From assembly GCF_040822085.1 (NCBI RefSeq), contig NZ_CP162006.1, forward strand, positions 4,650,001 through 4,714,000: 64,000 nucleotides of DNA, read 5' to 3'. A program made the position numbers and the translations under genes. The notes under the pieces were generated by a model. It was given only the letters and a program-made list of their open reading frames with translations, was not told the DNA's origin and ran no database searches. The DNA comes from Rhodoferax sp. WC2427 (GTDB taxonomy: Bacteria > Pseudomonadota > Gammaproteobacteria > Burkholderiales > Burkholderiaceae_C). This document shows, piece by piece, positions 36,901-45,372 of the stretch (within the stretch, counting starts at the first letter, position 1; each line of letters begins with the position of its first letter).

Positions 36901-39900
36901 CAGGTGCCAACAACGTCTACAACGTGACCGTGCGGGCGAGCGACGGCACCTTGACGGACACACAGAATCTGGCCGTGACCGTGACCGACTTGAACGACAA
37001 CGCGCCGGTCATCACGAGCAATGGCGGCGGTGCCACGGCCAGTGTCTCCATGGCCGAGAACGGCGCGGCGGTGACCACGGTGGCAGCTATCGATGTGGAC
37101 GGCCCTTCGCTGACCTTCGCCATCAGTGGCGGGGCGGACGCGGCGCTGTTCCAGATCAACGCCAGCACCGGGGCGCTGAGCTTCCTATCTGCGCCCGACT
37201 TCGAGAACCCGACGGATGCGGGTGCCAACAACGTCTACGACGTGACGGTGCAGGCCAGCGACGGTACCTTGACCGACGGCCAGGTGGTCACCATCACGGT
37301 GACCAACCTCAACGACAACACCCCCGCCATCACCAGCAATGGCGGTGGCCCATCGGCCACCGCCAGCGTGTCCGAACTCTCCACGGCCGTGACCACGGTG
37401 GTGGCCTTTGACGCCGATGGCTCCACGCTGACCTACGGCATCGTCGGCGGTGCCGACGCAGCGCTGTTCACCATCAACGCCAGTTCGGGAGCCTTGGGGT
37501 TCGTGCTGGGGCCTGATTTCGAGAACCCGCAGGACGCGGGTGCCAACAACGTCTACGACGTGCAGGTACAGGCCAGCGACGGCACGTTCGTGGACACGCA
37601 ATCCATCGCCGTCACGGTGACCGACCTGAACGACAGCGCACCGAACATCACCAGTAATGGCGGAGGCGCCACGGCGGCCATCAGCGTGGCAGAGAACACC
37701 ACCGCTGTGACCACGGTGACGGCCATCGATTCGGACAGCCCCACCCTGACCTTCAGCGTCACCGGCGGCGCGGACGCAGCCCGTTTCGCCATCGATGCCA
37801 ATACCGGCGTGCTGACCTTTCTCGCCGCACCAGACTACGAGACCCCGCAGGACGTGGGCTTTGACCACGTGTACGAGGTGCAGGTGCAGGCGAGCGACGG
37901 CGGTTTCACCGACACGCAGGCCATCGCCGTGACGGTGACCAATGCCAACGACAACGCACCGCTGATCACCAGCAATGGTGGTAGTGGCACGGCCAGCGTC
38001 TCCATCGCCGAGGACAGCACGGCCGTCACCACCGTGGCGGCCACCGACTTGGACGGCTCCGCCGTGACCTATTCGATCAGCGGCGGTGCGGACGCGGCGC
38101 TGTTCCAGATCGACAGCAGCACGGGCAGTTTGCGCTTCGTTGGGGCACCCGACTTCGAGGCCCCGCAAGACGCAGGTACTGACAATGTCTATGACCTGAC
38201 CGTGCAGGTGAGCGACGGCAATGCAAGTGACACCCAGGCTCTCACCGTCACGGTGACCGATGTGAACGATGTCGTGCCTATCATCACCAGCAACGGCGGA
38301 AGCTCCACAGCCACCATCTCCATGGCCGAGAACGGTACCTCGGTCACCACGGTGACGGCCACCGATGTGGATGGCCCCTCGCTGGCCTACACCATCAGTG
38401 GAGGGGTCGACGCGGCGCTGTTCCAGATCAACGCCAGCACCGGCGCTTTAAACTTCGTGACCGCACCCGACTTCGAGAACCCGGCGGACGCAGACGCCGA
38501 CAACGTCTACAACGTGACCGTGCGGGCGAGCGACGGCACTTTGACGGACACACAGAACCTGGCCGTTACCGTGACCGACCTGAACGACAACGCGCCGGTC
38601 ATCACCAGCAACGGCGGCGGCGCCACAGCCAGCGTGTCCATCGCCGAAAACAGCACGGCGGTGACCACGGTCACGGCCACCGATGTGGACGGTCCGTCAC
38701 TCAGCTACAGCATCGTGGGCGGTGTTGATGCGGCACGGTTCCAGATCAACGCCAGCACCGGGGCGCTGAGCTTCGTGACCGCACCGGACTTCGAGAGCCC
38801 TGCAGATATCGGCGCCAACAATGTTTACGACGTGACCGTGCAGACCAGCGACGGTACCTTGACCGACAGCCAGGCCATCGCCATCACGGTGACCAACCTC
38901 AACGACAACACCCCGACCATCACCAGCAATGGCGGCGGGGCCGCGGCAGCGACCAACATGGCAGAGAACGGCACCTCCGTCGCCACCGTGACGGCAACCG
39001 ATGCCGACGGATCCACGCTGAGCTACGGCATCGTCGGTGGTGCCGACGCGGCGCTGTTCCAGATCAATGCGTCGACCGGCGTGCTGAGCTTCCAGGTGGC
39101 ACCGGACTTCGAGAGCCCGGATGACGCCAACCTGGACAACGTCTACGACGTGCAGGTACGGGTCAGCGACGGCACATTGACGGACACACAGAACCTGGCC
39201 GTGACCGTGACCGACCTGAACGACAACGCACCGGTGCTTACCAGCAACGGTGGCGCCGCCACGGCCAGCCTGTCCATCGCCGAAAACAGCACGGCGGTGA
39301 CCACGGTCACGGCCACCGATGTGGACGGTCCCTCACTCAGCTACAGCATCGTGGGCGGCGTTGATGCGGCGCAGTTCCAGATCGACAGCAACACCGGTGC
39401 CCTGCAATTTGTATTGGCACCGGATTTCGAGGCCCCGCAGGATGCCGGGGGCGACAACGTCTATGACGTGACGGTCCAGGTCAGCGACGGCAGCACGGTC
39501 GACTCCCAGGCCCTTGCGGTCACGGTGACCAACCTCAATGACAACGCGCCAGTCGTCACCAGCGACGGCGGTGGCGCCACAGCCGCAGTCAACGTGGCCG
39601 AAAACGCCTCGTTCGTAACCCTTGTCACCGCAACCGATGCTGACAGCTCCGCACTGGTCTACAGCATCGCCGGCGGCGCCGATGCGGCGCAATTCACGGT
39701 CAATGCCAGCACGGGCGCCCTGCGCTTCGTGGCCACACGCGATTTCGAGAACCCGCAGGATGCCAACGCCGACAACGTGTACGACGTCACAGTCCAGGTC
39801 AGCGACGGCAGCCTGACCGACACGCAGGCCCTGGCCGTGGCGGTGGTGGACACCAACGACAACGCACCGGTCATCGCCAGCGGTGGCGGCGGGCCTGCAG

Positions 39901-42900
39901 CCAGTGTCGCCCTGGCTGAAAACAGCACCGCCATCACAACCGTGGTGGCTACCGACGTCGACGGGCCAACCGCCACCTACAGCATCGTGGGTGGCGCCGA
40001 CGCAGCGTTGTTCCAGATCGATCCCAGCTCGGGAGCCTTGCGTTTCGTGAACGCGCCAGACTTCGAAAACCCGCAGGACGCCGACTTGAACCACATCTAC
40101 GAGGTGACAGTACAGGCCAGCGACGGCCTGCTGGCCGATACCCAAACCATCGCCATCACAGTAACCAACCTCAACGACAACGCGCCCGTGATCACCAGCA
40201 ATGGCGGCGGTGCCACGGCCTCCACCAGCCTGGCCGAAAACGGTACGGCGGTGACCACCGTTGTGGCAACCGACGCGGACGGCTCTGCACTGACTTACAG
40301 CATTGTCGGTGGCGCGGACGCGGCGCTGTTCCAGATTGATGCCAGCACTGGCGCCCTGCATTTCGTGAATCCGCCGGACTTCGAGAGCCCGCAGGACACC
40401 CTGGCCAACAATCTCTACGGCGTGCAGGTGCGGGTAAGCGATGGCAACTTCACTGACACCCAGGCCATCACCGTGGCGGTGACGGATCTGAACGACAACG
40501 CACCTTCCATTACCAGCAACGGCGGTGGTGCCGCGGCGTCGGTCAGCGTGGCGGAGAACACCACAGCGGTAACCGTGGTGACCGCCAGCGACGCAGACGG
40601 GCCGTCACGTGCCTACAGCATCGTCGGCGGTACCGACGCAGCGCGCTTCCAGATCGACAGCGTCACCGGTGCCTTGGCCTTCGCCAGTCCACCAGATTTC
40701 GAAAATCCGCAGAACGCGGCTGCCAACAACGTTTACCAGGTGACGGTGCAAGTCAGCGACGGCAGCTTCACCGACACGCAAATGATGGCCGTCACGGTGA
40801 CCGACGTCAACGACAACGCGCCCGCCATCACCAGCAATGGCGGCGCGGCGACGGCTGCGGTCAGCGTGGCCGAAAACACCAACGCCATCACGACGGTCGT
40901 GGCCACGGACCTGGACGGCCCGGCCTTGGGCTATGCGATCACGGGCGGTGCGGACGCTGCGCTTTTTAGCATCGACCCCCTGACCGGCGCTCTGGGCTTC
41001 CTGAACGCCCCCAACTTCGAGGCTCCGCAGGATGTGGGTGCCGACAACGTCTACGACCTGGTGGTGCAGGCCAGCGATGGGGCGATGGCCGACACCCAGG
41101 CCATCGCGGTCTCCGTGACCAACGTGAACGAAGCCCCCGTGGTCACCAGCGCCGCCACCGCGAATGTGCCCGAGAACAGCACTGCCGTGCTGACCGTCAC
41201 CGCCACCGACGTGGATGGCCCCACCCTGAGCTATGCGATCAACGGTGGGGTCGATGCGGCGCTCTTCAGCATCGATGCCAGCTCCGGCGCGTTGCGCTTC
41301 GTCAGCGCGCCAGACTACGAAAGCCCGCAAGATGCTGCCGCCAACAATGTCTACCAGCTCATCGTCAGCGCCAGCGACGGCGTGCTGAGCGCCAGCCAGG
41401 CGATCACGGTCCACCTCACCAATGCCAACGATGTGCCAACCGCCGCCGTGCCCATCGCGGACCAGATTGCCACCGAAAATGCGGCCTTTCAGTTCCAGTT
41501 CGTGGCCAATACGTTCGCCGACCCGGACCCGGCTGACACCTTGGCCTACACCGCGCAACTGGCAGGCGGCGGCGCCCTGCCTGCCTGGTTAGGTTTCGAT
41601 GCTGCCACGCGCACGTTCTCGGGCACACCTGCCCATGCCGATGTTGGTAGCCTGGTCATCCAGGTCACGGCCAGCGACGGCCATGGCGGCGTGGCCAATG
41701 CCAGCTTTGCCCTGAGAGTAGCTGCCCTGAACCAGGCACCGGTGGTGATCGCCAGTAGCGGCGCCGCCAGCTATGCATTGGGTGGTGCGGCCGTTGCCGT
41801 CGACAGCGGCCTGCTGGTGTCGGATGGGGACAGCGCCAGCCTGGGCGGCGCCAGCGTAGCCATCAGCGCCCACTACGCCGTCGGCCAGGACGCGCTGGGC
41901 TTTGTCGACCAGAACGGCATCTCGGGCAGCTGGAATGCCACCACTGGCGTGCTCACGCTGGTCGGCAGCGCCACAGTGGCCGATTACCAGGCCGCGCTGC
42001 GCAGCGTGACCTTCTCAAACGGTAGCGCATCGCCGGATATGACCACTCGCACGGTGCTGTTCACGGTGGACGACGGCAACGCCGCCAGCGTTCCGGCCAC
42101 GCGCGACGTGGCGCTTTCGCAGCCGAACCGGGCGCCGGTCATCACCAGCAACGGAGGTGCCGCTACCGCCACCCTGTCGGTCGCGGAAAATAGCACGGCC
42201 ATCACCACGGTGACAGGCGTGGATGCGGATGGCGACCTGCTGGGCTACGGGATTGTGGGCGGAGCCGATGCAGGGCTGTTTACCATCGACAGCAGCTCGG
42301 GCGCGCTGCGCTTCACTGCAGCACCCAACTTTGAGGCTGCGCACGATGCCGACGGCAACAATATCTACGAGGTCGTCGTGCAGGTGTCCGACGGGCGGCT
42401 GAGCCGCACGCAGGCTGTCACGGTAGCGGTAGTCGATGTCAACGAAGGTGGCGTTGGCCTGGTCATCGACGCCGATGCAACACCCAACCGGGTGGCCGAA
42501 AACGCGGCCACCGGCACCCTGGTCGGCATCACTGCACGGGCCACCGACCCCGACCGCACCGACACCGTCAGCTACAGCCTGGCGGACGACGCGGGCGGGC
42601 GCTTCGCCATCGATGCGACCAGCGGCGCGGTGACGGTCGCCCACGGCGCACTGCTCGACTTCAAAACCGCGACCCGCCACAACATCACGGTGCGTGCCAC
42701 CAGCTCCGACGGCAGCACCCGCACCGAAAGCTTCACCCTGGCGGTGACGAACGCCAGCAGCGTCGGTCTGTCCGAACCCATTGACACCAATCCCGGGCCG
42801 AATCGGGTGGCCGTCCGCACGGTCGATGGCACGGCGGTGGGCATCACCGTGCAGGCCTTTGCCGAGGCTGCCAGCACGCCCGTGTCTTATTCCCTGGTCG

Positions 42901-43799
42901 ATGATGCCGGTGGCCGGTTTGCCATCAACCCGGCCACCGGCGTGGTGACCGTCGCCAACAGCGCGCTGATAGCCACGGGCGTGCCGGGTGACGCGTATGG
43001 CATCACGGTCCAGGTCCAAAGCGCCGAAGGCGCGGTGCGTACCGCCCTCTTTACGGTCCGGCTGGGCGAAGCCGACACAGCCGCATTACCACCGGTCGCC
43101 CTGCCACCCGCCCAGCCGGGCTCGCCAAACGCCGCGGCAACGGCTGCTGGCAACCCTGGGGCAATAGCCAGGGAGCCCGCGCCCACGCGGGCGACCGTGC
43201 TTCCAAACGGCCTGTCGGCGCCGGGTGCGGACGCGGTGGCCACTGCCGCACCGGGTCGCCTTTTGTCTTTTGAAATCAGCCGTCAGAACCTGCTGCTGCC
43301 CATGCCCATTACCGGCCTGTCGGAGCGTCGCACCATCGCGTTGTCTCAGGTGGAACTGCTGCTGGAGGAAGAAGAGCGTCTGCGTGCATCTTCATCGACC
43401 GGCATACGCCACGCGGCAGAGCCCTCCCTAGAGGTCGGCAGCGGCAAAACCGATACCGATCTGCCCAGCGGCGAACCCGTGATCGACGCTGTCTTGATCG
43501 GCGGCACGGCACTGTCGCTCGGCGTAGCCATCTGGGCCACACGCGGTGGCGCACTGCTGACCAGCATGCTGGCCACCACGCCGGCCTGGCAGAACTTCGA
43601 TCCGGTGCCGGTGCTGAGCCGCCCGAAGCCCAACCGCGGCATTGCCGGTCGCCAGGGCGATGGCGCGCAGAACGGGCAAACGACCGAGGACAGCGTGGCC
43701 AGCCCGGACGACGTGGCAGCTACACAGGAAGAGGAACCCGACATAACGCAGCGCAGGGACGATACGGCATCCGGCACCGGTTGGGGGGCATCACCGTGA
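30915..43799 (+). CDS. Giant DUF4347 / beta-helix / cadherin-repeat surface protein (4294 residues)
   Basis: The N-terminus RRAVLEDVEPRILYAAD resembles the LEPR-XLL tag of giant bacterial surface proteins. There is no classical signal peptide. Residues about 58-227 form a DUF4347 domain (VHVLAHGSAGSVTLG, LLYGCDVASTAEGQALVQNL). Residues about 230-1160 are two related right-handed beta-helix regions with GNYIGT and NVISGN turns. From 1289 to about 3506 there are 21 cadherin-like repeats of 106 residues ending in DxNDNAP, with acidic calcium-site motifs such as DADG. They are followed by a dystroglycan-type domain, one more cadherin repeat, two diverged ones, a Pro/Ala linker, a hydrophobic segment at about 4190-4222 and a charged tail. 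It is probably an anchored adhesin or matrix protein exported by its operon partners. There are no RTX nonapeptides. Confidence 0.93.
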   Translation: MVAPTRRRAVLEDVEPRILYAADHPAAAVAAPLLAQEASMVARPEAQPETEAPRDATELVFIDERVPDADLLIADITAQTAGGRHMEVVRIGADEDGIARISAILAEHSDVTAVHVLAHGSAGSVTLGNTTLDHDALLLRAGEIAAWGDHLCGDADLLLYGCDVASTAEGQALVQNLAQLTGADVAASDNLTGAAGLGGDWVLEMHTGTVQTASAIDAAGQAAFDAVLATYTVTNTNNTGAGSLRQAITDANANAGTDTINFNIAGTGVHTITLSSALPSITGTVVIDATTDDSFAANGNKPAIVLDGNSLNADGLVLASGSGGSTIRGLVIRNFGQDGIQIDSGSTGNTIAGNYIGSFAASGSSGGVGNGGAGINVLSANNTIGGTTVADRNLISGNANGIVITGSSGNQVLGNYIGTNLAGTSTVANTFDGVRIEAGSTGNTVGGGNTNQRNIISGNGKDGIQIDGETSDNNVVQGNWIGVAADGATALGNGGDGIFIIDGADGTIVGGATTGQGNWIAAAGLVGIELDGTSSGTLVQGNRIGTDLAGSANWGMQQNGILLEDTSAPINGPSSNQFLDNIVAFSGQGGAFTAGISANNSAGTGNSFLRNLVYGGTGLGIDVGGNGVTANDTGDGDTGPNNRQNYPVLTLARTNGSSVDMAGTLNSTASSYYRIEFFASPTGNAGGYGQGQIYLGFVNVATDGSGNASFSTTLSGVAVPVGYVVSATATKSDSGYATFTDTSEFGRNVVAISSVQATIAVDTAADTNDGDTTSLSTLLANKGADGFVSLREAITAANNTANGTQADLITFQIAGTGAHTITLGSLLPSITGAVVLDASTDDSFAANGNRPAITLLGGGSVATGLTLAAGSDGSTVRGLTLSGFGTVAILLNSSNTTIAGNYIGALTATGAIGGTGNYNGISVTGNNNTIGGTVAADRNVISGNTNRNITLESSTPTGNRIIGNYIGTVDANGTTGIPSSVAGIYVGAGNNTQIGGTGAGEGNLVTGQTGYGVSVIFGTGHAILGNTIYANNNLGINIGANGVTTNDAADSDTGANNQQNFPVLTLARTNGSSQVQVAGTLNSTASSYFRLEFFVSATADASGYGEGQIFLGFANVATDGSGNASFSTMLSASVPVGYSVSATATRSNAAFSAFSDTSEFAAVSVAAGPVVQTVPGTQSIVEDVGTAIGGISVSAPFAAAISTTLTVSNGTLLVSLLGGASISTGANGSTILTLNGTVAQVNAALATLQYTGATNYFGSDTLAISTSDGASGSDADNLGITVTPVNDAPVISSNGGGATANLSLAENTTAVTTVVASDVDGPALSYTISGGADAARFQINSSTGALSFLSAPDFENPTDAGSNNVYDVTVRVSDGSLADTQAIAVTVTDVNDTPPVITSNGAGATASISIAENGTAVTTVTATDADGPPLSYSIVGGADAARFQINSSTGTLSFVTAPDFESPADVGSNNVYDVTVQASDGSLTDTQAIAVTLSNANDNAPVITSNSGGATGSLNLAENGTAVTTVAASDADGSALIYSISGGADAALFQINASTGALSFVSAPDFENPADAGANNVYNVTVRVSDGTFTDTQSLGVTVTDVNDNAPVITSNGGGATASISIAENDTAVTTVTATDVDGPTVAYSIVGGADAARFQINASTGALSFVTAPDFESPADVGANNVYDVTVQASDGTLTDSQALAVTVTNLNDNAPAITSNGAGASAATNMAENGTSVTTVTATDADGSALTYSISGGADAALFQINASTGALSFVSAPDFENPADAGANNVYNVTVRASDGTLTDTQNLAVTVTDLNDNAPVITSNGGSATASVSMAENGAAVTTVTATDLDGPSLSYSIVGGVDAARFQINASTGALTFLSAPDFENPTDAGANNVYDVTVQASDGTLTDSQVITITVTNLNDNAPAITSNGAGASAVTNMAENGTSVTTVTATDADGSALTYSISGGADAALFQINASTGALSFVSAPDFENPADAGANNVYNVTVRASDGTLTDTQNLAVTVTDLNDNAPVITSNGGGATASVSMAENGAAVTTVAAIDVDGPSLTFAISGGADAALFQINASTGALSFLSAPDFENPTDAGANNVYDVTVQASDGTLTDGQVVTITVTNLNDNTPAITSNGGGPSATASVSELSTAVTTVVAFDADGSTLTYGIVGGADAALFTINASSGALGFVLGPDFENPQDAGANNVYDVQVQASDGTFVDTQSIAVTVTDLNDSAPNITSNGGGATAAISVAENTTAVTTVTAIDSDSPTLTFSVTGGADAARFAIDANTGVLTFLAAPDYETPQDVGFDHVYEVQVQASDGGFTDTQAIAVTVTNANDNAPLITSNGGSGTASVSIAEDSTAVTTVAATDLDGSAVTYSISGGADAALFQIDSSTGSLRFVGAPDFEAPQDAGTDNVYDLTVQVSDGNASDTQALTVTVTDVNDVVPIITSNGGSSTATISMAENGTSVTTVTATDVDGPSLAYTISGGVDAALFQINASTGALNFVTAPDFENPADADADNVYNVTVRASDGTLTDTQNLAVTVTDLNDNAPVITSNGGGATASVSIAENSTAVTTVTATDVDGPSLSYSIVGGVDAARFQINASTGALSFVTAPDFESPADIGANNVYDVTVQTSDGTLTDSQAIAITVTNLNDNTPTITSNGGGAAAATNMAENGTSVATVTATDADGSTLSYGIVGGADAALFQINASTGVLSFQVAPDFESPDDANLDNVYDVQVRVSDGTLTDTQNLAVTVTDLNDNAPVLTSNGGAATASLSIAENSTAVTTVTATDVDGPSLSYSIVGGVDAAQFQIDSNTGALQFVLAPDFEAPQDAGGDNVYDVTVQVSDGSTVDSQALAVTVTNLNDNAPVVTSDGGGATAAVNVAENASFVTLVTATDADSSALVYSIAGGADAAQFTVNASTGALRFVATRDFENPQDANADNVYDVTVQVSDGSLTDTQALAVAVVDTNDNAPVIASGGGGPAASVALAENSTAITTVVATDVDGPTATYSIVGGADAALFQIDPSSGALRFVNAPDFENPQDADLNHIYEVTVQASDGLLADTQTIAITVTNLNDNAPVITSNGGGATASTSLAENGTAVTTVVATDADGSALTYSIVGGADAALFQIDASTGALHFVNPPDFESPQDTLANNLYGVQVRVSDGNFTDTQAITVAVTDLNDNAPSITSNGGGAAASVSVAENTTAVTVVTASDADGPSRAYSIVGGTDAARFQIDSVTGALAFASPPDFENPQNAAANNVYQVTVQVSDGSFTDTQMMAVTVTDVNDNAPAITSNGGAATAAVSVAENTNAITTVVATDLDGPALGYAITGGADAALFSIDPLTGALGFLNAPNFEAPQDVGADNVYDLVVQASDGAMADTQAIAVSVTNVNEAPVVTSAATANVPENSTAVLTVTATDVDGPTLSYAINGGVDAALFSIDASSGALRFVSAPDYESPQDAAANNVYQLIVSASDGVLSASQAITVHLTNANDVPTAAVPIADQIATENAAFQFQFVANTFADPDPADTLAYTAQLAGGGALPAWLGFDAATRTFSGTPAHADVGSLVIQVTASDGHGGVANASFALRVAALNQAPVVIASSGAASYALGGAAVAVDSGLLVSDGDSASLGGASVAISAHYAVGQDALGFVDQNGISGSWNATTGVLTLVGSATVADYQAALRSVTFSNGSASPDMTTRTVLFTVDDGNAASVPATRDVALSQPNRAPVITSNGGAATATLSVAENSTAITTVTGVDADGDLLGYGIVGGADAGLFTIDSSSGALRFTAAPNFEAAHDADGNNIYEVVVQVSDGRLSRTQAVTVAVVDVNEGGVGLVIDADATPNRVAENAATGTLVGITARATDPDRTDTVSYSLADDAGGRFAIDATSGAVTVAHGALLDFKTATRHNITVRATSSDGSTRTESFTLAVTNASSVGLSEPIDTNPGPNRVAVRTVDGTAVGITVQAFAEAASTPVSYSLVDDAGGRFAINPATGVVTVANSALIATGVPGDAYGITVQVQSAEGAVRTALFTVRLGEADTAALPPVALPPAQPGSPNAAATAAGNPGAIAREPAPTRATVLPNGLSAPGADAVATAAPGRLLSFEISRQNLLLPMPITGLSERRTIALSQVELLLEEEERLRASSSTGIRHAAEPSLEVGSGKTDTDLPSGEPVIDAVLIGGTALSLGVAIWATRGGALLTSMLATTPAWQNFDPVPVLSRPKPNRGIAGRQGDGAQNGQTTEDSVASPDDVAATQEEEPDITQRRDDTASGTGWGASP
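34779..41434 (+). repeat. Array of 21 cadherin-type repeats, 318-base period
   Basis: Each unit codes for about 106 residues starting P-x-I-T-S-N-G-G and ending V-T-D/N-x-N-D-N-A. Two subtypes tend to alternate: one with VDGPSLSYSIVGGVDAARF, one with ADGSALTYSISGGADAALF. Identity is highest in the first half (units 3-8 and 12-13) and falls toward the C-terminal end. Units 5-6 (36051-36686) and 7-8 (36687-37322) are a recent two-unit tandem duplication. Confidence 0.93.
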
Positions 43800-45364
43800 C
43801 AGGCTGGCTGCAAAAGATGTTGACCCCCGCGGTGCGCATCGCACTGGGACTGGTGTCGCTGATGGTCACACTGGTGCTGATCGGCGAGGTGTTCACCGGC
43901 TATCCGCCCGACCGCGAGGCAAGCGCGCGTCGCCACCGTGGCCAGGTGGCACGCATCGTGGGCGGCGAGGTGGTGGTGGCGCTACGCACGGGCGTGGCCG
44001 ATCTGCCTGCTCCCGACTCCACCGTGCAGCGCGTACTGAAGGATGCCCAGCTGCGCGAGCCGAAATTGCTGTCGGTGCGGGTTATCGGTGCAAGCGGCCA
44101 GCCACTGGCCCAGGTGGGCGAGCATGCGCGTGGCTGGCGGCTGGAGCCCGGGGAGCTGTCGAATGCCGACAACATCCGCGTGCCGCTGATCTCCAACGGC
44201 AATGCCTGGGGCGAGGTGCAACTCGTTTTCGAGCCCGCGCTACCGACCACGCTGCGCGGCTGGCTGCACGATCCGCTGGCCCAATGGCTGGTGTTCATCG
44301 CGGGTGTGGGCTTCGTGGCGTTCGCGTTGTACCTGCGGCGCGTGTTGCGGCACCTGGACCCGAACGCCGCGGTGCCCGAGCGCGTACGCAATGCCTTCGA
44401 TACCCTCACCGAGGGCGTGCTGGTGCTCGACCTGACCGGCCGCATCATGCTGGCCAACCAAGCCTTCTGCGAACTATGCAACGAAAATGCGCAGGCGCTG
44501 ACCGGAGTCGATGCCAACAAGCTGACCTGGATGCTGGCCGCCCTGCCGCCAGACGCCCAGGCCCCACCCTGGCGCCAGGCGGTGCAGCAGAAGAAGGCAG
44601 TGCTCGGGGTGCCACTGACGCTGGAGCTTGAAGGGCTGCCGCGCCGCGAACTGGTGATGAACTGCGCCCCCATCACCGAAGGTGCCAACCAGGTGCGCGG
44701 TTGCCTGGCCACGTTTTCCGACGTGACCGAACTGCACGAACGCACCGAACGGCTCCAGGTGGCCATGGGCGAGCTCAGCGCCTCGCAGCGCGAGATTGAA
44801 CGCAAGAATGAAGAGCTCACGCTGCTGGCCACACGCGACGCACTGACCGGCATCTTCAACCGCCGCTCCCTGATGCAACAGGCCGAACAGCGCTTTGCCG
44901 AGGCCGGGGCAGCGGCCACACCCATCAGTTGCATCATGTGCGACATCGACCACTTCAAACAGGTCAACGACAAATTCGGCCACGCAGGCGGCGACCAGGT
45001 GATCCAGGGTGCGGCAAAAGCCCTGTCGCGCGGACTGCGGCTGGGCGATTTTGTGGGCCGCTATGGCGGCGAAGAGTTTTGCATCATATTGCCCGGTGGC
45101 ACGGCGGCCCAGGCCGTGGAAATAGCCGAGCGGTTGCGCGAAGACATCGACGCAAACCTGGGTAGCGCGCTGCGCGACCACGTCGGCGTGAAGGTCACGA
45201 TGAGCTTCGGCGTGGCCGAGATCGGCCCACACGTGCCCGACCCGGCCACACTGATCGACCTGGCCGACCAGGCCCTCTACCACTCCAAAAAGAACGGCCG
45301 CAACCGCGTCACCACCTGGTCGCCAACCGCCGTTGTCTCAGCGGAGCCCATTGCAAACGGATGA
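43796..45364 (+). CDS. Membrane diguanylate cyclase (PAS-GGDEF)
   Basis: 522 residues if it starts at GTG 43796, whose GTGA overlaps the stop of the giant gene; an ATG at 43781 is also possible. One transmembrane helix near the N-terminus and one at about residues 163-183 enclose a periplasmic sensor region of about 130 residues. A PAS domain follows (NAFDTLTEGVLVLDLTGRIM), then a coiled linker and a GGDEF domain (ATRDALTGIFNRRSLMQQA, CDIDHFKQVNDKFGHAGGD, RYGGEEFCIILP). The active site GGEEF is intact, and an inhibitory RxxD site (RLGD) lies five residues before it. It makes c-di-GMP and is translationally coupled to the adhesin gene, so it probably controls the adhesin's export or retention. 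Confidence 0.92.
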   Translation: MTGWLQKMLTPAVRIALGLVSLMVTLVLIGEVFTGYPPDREASARRHRGQVARIVGGEVVVALRTGVADLPAPDSTVQRVLKDAQLREPKLLSVRVIGASGQPLAQVGEHARGWRLEPGELSNADNIRVPLISNGNAWGEVQLVFEPALPTTLRGWLHDPLAQWLVFIAGVGFVAFALYLRRVLRHLDPNAAVPERVRNAFDTLTEGVLVLDLTGRIMLANQAFCELCNENAQALTGVDANKLTWMLAALPPDAQAPPWRQAVQQKKAVLGVPLTLELEGLPRRELVMNCAPITEGANQVRGCLATFSDVTELHERTERLQVAMGELSASQREIERKNEELTLLATRDALTGIFNRRSLMQQAEQRFAEAGAAATPISCIMCDIDHFKQVNDKFGHAGGDQVIQGAAKALSRGLRLGDFVGRYGGEEFCIILPGGTAAQAVEIAERLREDIDANLGSALRDHVGVKVTMSFGVAEIGPHVPDPATLIDLADQALYHSKKNGRNRVTTWSPTAVVSAEPIANG

Positions 45365-45372
45365 TTTTTATA

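Noticed and set aside
34779..41434. Regular repeats considered as a CRISPR or satellite array
   Set aside because: The period is 318 bases, in frame, and codes for cadherin-like domains; there are no short repeats with unique spacers.
30297..43554. Several very long minus-strand reading frames opposite the giant protein gene (for example 763 codons at 30297-32588 and 719 codons at 32769-34928)
   Set aside because: They arise from the high GC and strict third-base bias of the repetitive sense gene. Their proteins are low in complexity, rich in Gly/His/Arg/Val, and repeat with the sense repeats.
42900..43799. Searched the giant protein C-terminus for RTX nonapeptides or a type I secretion signal
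   Set aside because: No GGxGxD-type repeats are present, and the end is a membrane segment plus a charged tail.
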